Positions 57,501 through 64,000 of a DNA stretch of 64,000 bases are shown here, piece by piece. Below the pieces are notes generated by a model. That model had not been told where the DNA came from, did no database searches, and was given only the letters and a program-made list of their open reading frames with translations. The DNA is taken from assembly GCF_051622035.1 (NCBI RefSeq), contig NC_135362.1, forward strand, positions 11,783,501-11,847,500. The letters are read 5' to 3'. Every line of letters starts with the position of its first letter. Positions within the stretch are counted from its first letter, which is position 1. Origin of the DNA: Arctopsyche grandis. Its lineage: Eukaryota; Arthropoda; Insecta; Trichoptera; Hydropsychidae. The translations under genes were made by a program, and so were the position numbers.

Positions 57501-60500
57501 GTGTCTGCACCTTAACCCTTTCCCTTTGGATGACCGCTATAGACGTCGTGCGTAAAATGCCAGTAACGTAAATGGCGTGATTCACTGTGTAAGCAATATA
57601 CTTACGGCGTGATTTACTATTTAAAAAAGATCAGATGAGATGTCAATTGACATATTTGGTCACTTATAATATACGTATGTACATATTTCTATAAAATATA
57701 CATATATTGCCAAAAATTCGATTTAAAAATTTGCTAAAAAAGTACTGCGATAGTCATCGCGGGCAAAGGTTCAATGGCTATGTAAAAATGAAAAAAAACA
57801 TCACTTAAATATGTAACTTTAATTAAAGAACAACTAACGTAAAAATATATTATTGCTCACTGTCAAACCTATCAATATAAAGAAAATATATATCATCAAA
57901 AACACTCCTAGGCTGCAATAACTTTTTTAAAGATTTAGTTCATAATTTTTTTTTTGATAAATAAAAGAGATAAAAATACGCATTTTCAAAAATCTGGCCT
58001 CTATTTTTTAGTCTTAAAATAAAACTACGTACATAGATAAAGTAAAAGAAAATGTTAAAGGATGGCCGCAATATTGAAAGCATTATAAACGGTTTTGCGG
58101 ACAAATTTGATTACGATACGTTTATATTATAACAAATATAAAAATATAGAATACATAAGTTAATGTGTTGGAATCGTTTGCCTTCCATGATTTTAAAAAC
58201 ATTGAATGAATTACCTACAGCGCCGAGTCTCAAATAAAAACTGCCATATCGCACTATCTTAACCTCTTCTTTTTTATGCATGAAGTTCTTTTCGTTGTCA
58301 TCTAAAAACATACACTTCCATGCTATTATTCAGACATCAGTACGAATCCCATTATGATTCGCAAAACTTACGCAACGAGTTCTGCTCAGATTGCTTGGCG
58401 TTTTCCCTTATGAACGTGGCGTACATGAACAATATGAATATCAGACTTACCGAGTACAAGTATAAATAGAAACCCTGCAAGCATTATACGAACGCATATT
58501 AAACGTGTACATTTGAACATACTAGCGGTGGAAATATGGTTTCTCACCTGATAGAAGCTGGCGGGTACTTTGAGAGAAACGATTTCCGTGATGGGAAATG
58601 CTATGCCGAGGACTACAATGAGTTTGGCGTACAACGCTGAAAGAGCTGTTGTGAGAGCATCACTGAAATATGAACAGAGTCAAGTGTATTATGTATGTGG
58701 TAAAATATTAACTATATACATACATACATGTCTAATATTTTGAAAACAATCAATATAATGAAATTGGTAACGTTACTAAGGATAACTATGAAAGTGTATA
58801 CGAATAGAAGTGCTTATTTAGTTTGAAAATACGTAGTCTTTGTTTATATGCACATTGGGTCGGAGTGAAAAGCGTGAAATTTGAATTTTTATCGATGGAC
58901 CTAGTGGAAAACTTTCTTCGTATCAAGAGACCGTTCAATACTAAAAATATATTTATACAATGTCCTGTGCCTCCAACTAATCGATTTATCTCGACAAAAA
59001 TGTAGAAAAAGTAAGTTTTTTTTATATATCTTTCTTTCGAGAATAGTTAAGATGTTTTTGCTATTAAAAGAATAAACATTCAAAATTCAACTATTGAAGT
59101 TTATTTGGGTCAATTATGATGAGTTTTGACTGATTAAAGAGAGCTCAAGTTCGCCACTCGTAATGGGTGTTTGTGTGGGGAAAGTTTGTGGGGGGCTTTT
59201 TCCACTAAATCGTCATTTTTTCATGTTACCGTGATTACTTTTTAAATAAAATTTGTCGAAATCTACCTCGGGTATATAGCTTTAGTTCTATTTGAAAATA
59301 AATACCTAAAAAATTACAGATTTCATGAAATATGATGAGGCTAAAATGATTTATTTTAACGCAACATGTCATGTTTTACGTTAAAACAGGTCATTTTAGC
59401 CTCGTTTCTTAAAATTTAGCCACGTTTCTTAAAATTCGTAATGTTTTTTTAGATTGTTTTGTGTTCAGATTTTCAGTTTTGTGTTCAAGGAAGCTCTCAA
59501 CGACTTTCATTTTTAAATAATCACGGGAAGATGATAAAAATTACGATTTTCTGAAAATAACGCTTCTTCAATATAAAAAAACAACCACTGCTTTGTATGG
59601 GGGACTCTTGAGCTAAATGACGACTTTGAATTCTCGTTAGTCTGTCAAAACCTATCATAATCGACCCAAATAAATTTTAATAAGTGAATATTAAGCATTT
59701 ATTTATTTTAAAGGTAATACAAAAAACGACTCTTTTTAAAAACGAGATATATGAAAAATAAATTTTAGAAATTTTTGTCTAGATAAATCGATTGGTTAGA
59801 GGCACAGGACATTGTTTAAAATCAATGAAATTTTTATTTAATGTTTCCTCGATACAATAAAAGTTTTTCGCCAAGACCGTCGTTGAAAATCCAATTATCT
59901 TGATAATTGTAATAATTCAGATTTTTATTATATGAAAAATTTGTCTCAAAAGCGACGTTTGTTTCTGATAAATAGCAAAAGAAACAATCAATATAATAAA
60001 TAAAACAAACGAATTTAAATTAAAATTTTCTAACAAACAAATGTCTTATTTTTTAGAATTGCCTGTAATACTATAAAATTACAGAAATATTGTATACAGA
60101 TTCGTTCCGTTTATAGAGGTTCATCCACACAGATAAGATGCGCCGCTGGAACCCTTTACTGATTAATGTTTTTGCGCATTTTTCCAGAGTGGGTGGGTGG
60201 GTGGCCCTTTGTAAATGCGTATAAGCGTTAATTTAAAAGTGAGTTTATAGGTTAGATTGAATCCAAACGATTTTAAGTAGGCTTGAGTTTCTATAGTCAC
60301 AACAATGTGAATAAATTATAGCATATAATATTTCCAAATTTCAATCTTTGCCAAATAGATTTCAGCCATTAATAGATAATTTATATATGTATGTTTGTAC
60401 CGCGTTTATTCTACTACAACTACACTATTATATATTGTTATCAAACAGATTGTATTAATGAATTTCATACTCGCCGAGTCGTTTGTTATAGTCATTCTTC

Positions 60501-60841
60501 ACTTTGTTCTTCTCGTTTGAGGCGTGCTCTTCGGATGATTTGAATTTTTGAGCTAGTTCCACGAGCAGCCTGCGTTGGTTCATCATCGAGTGGTTCGATA
60601 TGCCTAGAGTTTGTGAAGGACGTCTCAAGGCGGCCAATATGATCGATGGTCTTCTATTATATATTAAACGAGAAATTTACAGGAAAATTTTCGACTATGT
60701 GCGGTACGTATTTGCATAGAAAAAATGGCGTGAACAGTCAGTCGGATACCTTGAATTTGTTTGAGAACGTGCGTGGCCATCGTTATTCACAGAATCGCTT
60801 AGCGACGCGTGATTACCGTGGACAGAACTCGGTGTTTCCAT
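54525..60841 (-). CDS. Otopetrin-like proton channel, long N-terminus
   Basis: Twelve exons: 54525-54839, 54908-55071, 55141-55255, 55967-56124, 56197-56317, 56385-56729, 56801-56961, 58215-58301, 58372-58474, 58548-58662, 60471-60653 and 60750-60841, giving 652 aa with every phase consistent. About 90 cytosolic residues (METPSSVHGNHASLSDSV, RRPSIILAALRRPSQTLGI, QRRLLVELAQKFKSS) precede the first membrane segment. Hallmarks follow: ALSALYAKLIVVLGIAFPIT, GFYLYLYSVSLIFILFMYA, GMMHLIATNLCEWLYVLVEE, PCTVEYSLICAVILFEMWKN, and FFGVWPWTVITHVSMPLVIF with STICLFEIWKN. Donor GGCGA|GTATGA at 60470 is needed to join exon 2; reading on would give a false stop. Further upstream exons cannot be excluded. 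The last exon equals two exons of the paralogue, an intron difference. Introns hold a hAT-like MITE, a GCAGACACAC MITE and an 860-bp fold-back. Family members conduct protons across the plasma membrane. Confidence 0.92.
55318..55936. mobile_element. hAT-like MITE in an otopetrin intron
   Basis: Ends CAGTGACGTCCCGA and, inverted, CAGTGACGTCCCGAAG. Flanks GCTTCAAC and GTTACAAC match at 6 of 8 bases. A relic frame near 55745-55850 (DIENLLLDDFLSNRW) suggests a deleted hAT transposase. Confidence 0.8.
57214..57513 (+). mobile_element. MITE, GCAGACACAC family, best copy
   Basis: From AGGGCGCAGACATACAGAG to TTTGTGTCTGCACCTT: short imperfect inverted ends around about 270 bp with no coding frame. 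It lies in an otopetrin intron. Confidence 0.7.
58955..59815. mobile_element. 860-bp fold-back element in the first long otopetrin intron
   Basis: The ends read ACAATGTCCTGTGCCTCCAA and, inverted, ACAATGTCCTGTGCCTCTAA. The arms continue inward for at least 250 bp (ATCGATTTATCT; TTTATTTGGGTCAATTATGA against TTTATTTGGGTCGATTATGA) with moderate divergence. No coding frame. Confidence 0.8.
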
Positions 60842-60854
60842 GTTTTCAGGATCA

Positions 60855-61566
60855 CTGGCAAGAATACAGATCAATATCAAAAAAATGTATATTAGCACGG
60901 AGTTATATATCGCGTAAGAATTGATCTAATTGAATTAGACTGCAGAGGCCATGCTTTTTGTTGAGACGCTTTATTATTTTTGGATTGGTTCTACCAGCTA
61001 CTGCCAATTTCTCAATACAACTTGTACAAATCGCCAATGCATACAAACCAAACCAGTTCAGTTTAGCATGTGTCTGGTTTTAGAACTACATATTGCCTTA
61101 AACATTTCTCAAACAAAAATCTATGGATATGATGCATATATTTTGTAAATAATGCCATATATTTTCTTGTATTTAGAGAGGCATTTCATTTCTCAAGAGC
61201 GTCAATAGTTTTAAATTAAATTTGTGTGTATTACATATAAATAACTAAGTATAAATGGTTTTCGAAAAATATTGAAGTATTCGTTTTATAATATTTTTCG
61301 GAATTGCAAGATTAGTAATTATGGGAAATTTAGATGAAAAAAGACAAATGAATCATCGTTTTTACGATGATTGGCAATGCGATGGAAGATTTCAAAATTT
61401 ATGTGGCTGAATGTTAAAACAAATCGAAGGAGATGAGCTAATTTTAGAAAGTTCACAATTTTTAGAAAGGAGAATGACGATAGGAGACACTAAAGACAAA
61501 GGCAAAGAGGCAGTTTTTCAAGTCTGGTGTCACCCTCTTCAAGAGAGGACGTATGAATGGAATTCA
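60855..61566. other. Upstream of the long otopetrin gene
   Basis: AT-rich, with no further exon that could be joined confidently. A decayed frame at 61320-61560 is not recognised. Confidence 0.4.
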
Positions 61567-61612
61567 ATAGAATGCCATTAAAATAACAAAAGTTATTTTA
61601 ATGGCATTCTAT
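61567..61612. repeat. Perfect 21-bp-arm palindrome
   Basis: ATAGAATGCCATTAAAATAA plus C, a loop of four A, then the exact inverse. Confidence 0.9.
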
Positions 61613-61628
61613 ATTATAACAAACAAAT

Positions 61629-62658
61629 GCATTGAGCAATAAAAAAATTGCCGGAGTGGAGACTAATCATTGATTAGTAATCAATCGTTGCTATTTTTGA
61701 TACACTGAATTTGAATACGACAATGACTTTTGTTGGCTTGATTTCACTTAAGATATACGAGCGTTTTAAAAAATAGGCAATTGTTTACAGATTTTTGGCT
61801 TTTGCAGTATGTAATTTCAAATCTAGTATTGCTGTTAAAAAGTGAGTATTGTTATCAATATTCAGATGTTTTTTTTATATTGATTGTAATTTATTATTGC
61901 TTTAAAATACGCATAATTAATTATATAATGGTGAATTATAAAGTAAAATATGTATATACGTTTTTCTTACACATTTTTTTCGTAGTATTATGAGCTGATT
62001 TCGCTAATTTTTCGTTCATCCACGTTTATAAGAATTGGTTATTTATCTCAATATTTTTTTATTATCTACAGAAATGTAGTAATTTGAGCGGTAAATGATT
62101 TTAAATTGAGGTAAAAAATGTATGATGGAGAATGGATATTGTATCACTTCATTCACGCTCACTTACGGAGGCGGTAAGCGGGCCCGGCTTAGAATATTTC
62201 ATATTGTGATTTAAAATTATTTACCGTTTGAATTTATACGTTCAGATAAAATAAAAAAAAATAAATAGATTGAAACCAACCCTAATAAACGTGTTAAAGT
62301 GAAAAAATAGCAAAATTAGCGAAATTAGCTCATGATATTACGGAAAAAAATGTGTAAAAAAATAAATTTTGAATTTTAAAATTCGCTAGATAATCAATTA
62401 TACGTATTATACGTATTTTAAACCAATAATAAATAGCAAAAAAACATCTGAATATTTATTAAAATACTCACTGCTACATATATTAGATTTTGAATTAAAA
62501 ACTGCAAAAGCTTTTCTGTAAAAATTTCACATTTTTTTAAACGCTCATATCTCTTAAACGAGATCAACACAACAAAAATTATTTTCGTATTCGAATTTAG
62601 TGGGTCAAACACGGTAAATAAAAAAACGTGAGCAAAAAAATTTTTATTGCTCAGTGTA
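61629..62658. mobile_element. Long inverted-repeat element, CACTGAGCAA ends
   Basis: The left end CATTGAGCAATAAAAAAATT and the inverse of the right end TTACACTGAGCAATAAAAAT enclose two arms of about 450 bp that match in reverse (ACGTTTATAAGAATTGGTTA against AATAAACGTGTT-type sequence; TATACGAGCG and CGCTCATATC). Partial copies lie at 29808-30245 and 9356-9620. The end motif resembles mariner-type MITEs. Confidence 0.75.
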
Positions 62659-62849
62659 ATTGTTTCATTTCTCAATATAAATTTCTTGAAAATCATTTAT
62701 ATATTATATTATGAATATTTATTACAGGATAAATTGCAAAATAAGTTGACAAAAATATCTCATTGTGTGCGATGGATAAAGGTGACGTGTAAATTTAAGA
62801 ATCCCATATTTCAGGATTCTTTTATGGCATTAGTGTAATCTTCTCAAAG

Positions 62850-62965
62850 CATTATGTATGTATGTATGTATATACATATGTATGTATATACATATGTATG
62901 TATATACATATGTATGTATATACATATGTATGTAAATATATATATACATATATATATATATACAT
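62850..62965. repeat. Palindromic 20-bp tandem repeat
   Basis: Unit TATGTATGTATATACATATG repeats about four times, followed by TATATA variants. Frames in both directions through it are artefacts. Confidence 0.9.
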
Positions 62966-64000
62966 ATATAGGAAAATTAATTATTTTAAATATTAGAAAT
63001 GTACTTATATTTTGTTCTACATATGATTTAATACGATTTTTCACTATCAAAGGACATAAATACGACAAAGGATTAAACAAATAGTTCCAAGGGGACTTCA
63101 GTAAATTGACGTGCATCGAACTGGACGATTTTGCTTTCGGACCTTGCAAAATTTGCACTGAAACAGTAAATGTGTGACCTGTTCACTCGTGCGCAAAAAC
63201 CGTTCGATACTCGAGGAGAAGCAAGTCGTTTCATCCCCTCTCGTACATACTGACGTGGAAACTTAACCGTGGCTAAATCTTGGACAAATAAGGCGATTGT
63301 GCCCAGCGTTCTCCTCCCCCGGGCTCCATTAGTGAGGATTAACTTCCGAACGGGAGGAGGAGATGGAGAGGAGGCGGATGCATCGCCACGGATGCACTTG
63401 CAAAAATTGCATTCACGCGATGCGAATGTTGACAGTAATATCGGGGCGAAAATTGAGATCAGCTCCTCGGAAATGTGCTACCGGAAGTGATGGGAATGTT
63501 TAGCGCGCATCGTCAAAAGGGCAAATTCAATATTTGGTCGTATGCGACGAAAGTGCACTCTGAAAGCATGTTCATATTTGTTTGCGAATTCCATATGCAA
63601 GCGATCGTACAATGTTATCTTTGTCATTGATTTAAATGTAAGTGCAATGTGACAGTGGAACGAACGCATTGCAAATGTTGTATCATTTTTTTTATGTGAC
63701 TGTACAGTATATTTTGAGCTCTCTGAAGGTATAAATATATGAGCCGTTATATTTGAAAGTGGTGGATGTCCAATTTTCATTTCCAAAACCACTATTTCTG
63801 TTTGACTTGAATAATTCACAAATTGTTATCACTTCTATTAATTTGATATGTCCAGAATCTAGGAAAAGCAGAATAATAACTCGTATACTTTAAAAAAAAT
63901 ATGGTATGCCGACGCTTTTCAACCACTAATAATACCCACAAAGCCTTTTCACTCAACATTATATGAAAAAATACTACATATTTCTGTTTGACTTTATTCA
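62966..64000. other. Right flank, no gene assigned
   Basis: A GC-richer stretch at 63180-63480 (CTCCTCCCCCGGGCTCC) may be a promoter or old element. A 113-codon minus frame at 63478-63819 has no recognisable motif. Nothing further can be supported. Confidence 0.4.

Noticed and set aside
60455-60470. Stop codon after LGEYEIH as the end of a separate gene
   Set aside because: A donor at 60470 joins this exon in frame to the first membrane exon of the otopetrin, so it is the N-terminus of that gene.
62850-62965. CRISPR-like regular repeats
   Set aside because: The 20-bp units are directly abutting without unique spacers; it is a palindromic microsatellite.
63478-63819. 112-aa minus-strand frame
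   Set aside because: No recognisable motif, no splice context and no support beyond length.

Overview
The window is AT-rich, intron-containing animal DNA. A ZAD-type C2H2 zinc-finger gene (an arthropod domain architecture), two otopetrin-like genes, insect-style Suv4-20, Skp1 and Rbx1 proteins and very dense DNA-transposon fossils point to an insect nuclear genome. I cannot name the species. All gene models below were read by eye from splice sites and reading frames; every exon list given keeps the frame.

Host genes, left to right: an unrecognised small one-pass membrane protein (749-1349, +); Skp1 (1867-2355, -) with a likely non-coding first exon near 3.8 kb; a ZAD plus ten-finger C2H2 factor (5695-7286, +); a mitochondrial FASTK-family RAP-domain protein (15143-17811, +); a mitochondrial ornithine carrier (18687-20144, -); the histone H4K20 methyltransferase Suv4-20 (32537-36315, +); Rbx1/Roc1 (40389-41920, -); and two otopetrin-like proton-channel paralogues on the minus strand (45505-47777 and 54525-60841). 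Skp1 and Rbx1 are both core subunits of SCF ubiquitin ligases, but they are about 38 kb apart and nothing shows co-regulation. FASTK and the ornithine carrier are convergent and both mitochondrial.

Between the genes is a dense layer of mobile DNA. It includes a 5.5-kb hAT element with a long open transposase frame (7801-13320), a four-level nest of hAT and MITE insertions (22242-24903), a triple nest (30819-31497), an eroded Tigger element (27028-28500), two pogo/Tigger-like MITEs, two solo LTRs and two LTR fragments, tRNA-headed SINEs, and one LINE tail. Many fold-back (palindromic) elements are present.

The most distinctive signal is a group of short elements with different interiors but the same asymmetric ends (CGGTTCGGTGATTA at one end, GGTAAACGGATTA or GGTAAACGGACTA at the other). 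They make 8-bp target duplications, in several cases perfect, and recur at about nine places. I found no CRISPR array, rRNA, tRNA gene or operon-like defence system. The best leads are this MITE group, SINE tails whose stem-loops vary in sequence but keep pairing, the in-frame upstream extension of Rbx1, the contrasting N-termini of the two otopetrins, and an orphan exon-like frame at 47898-48089.
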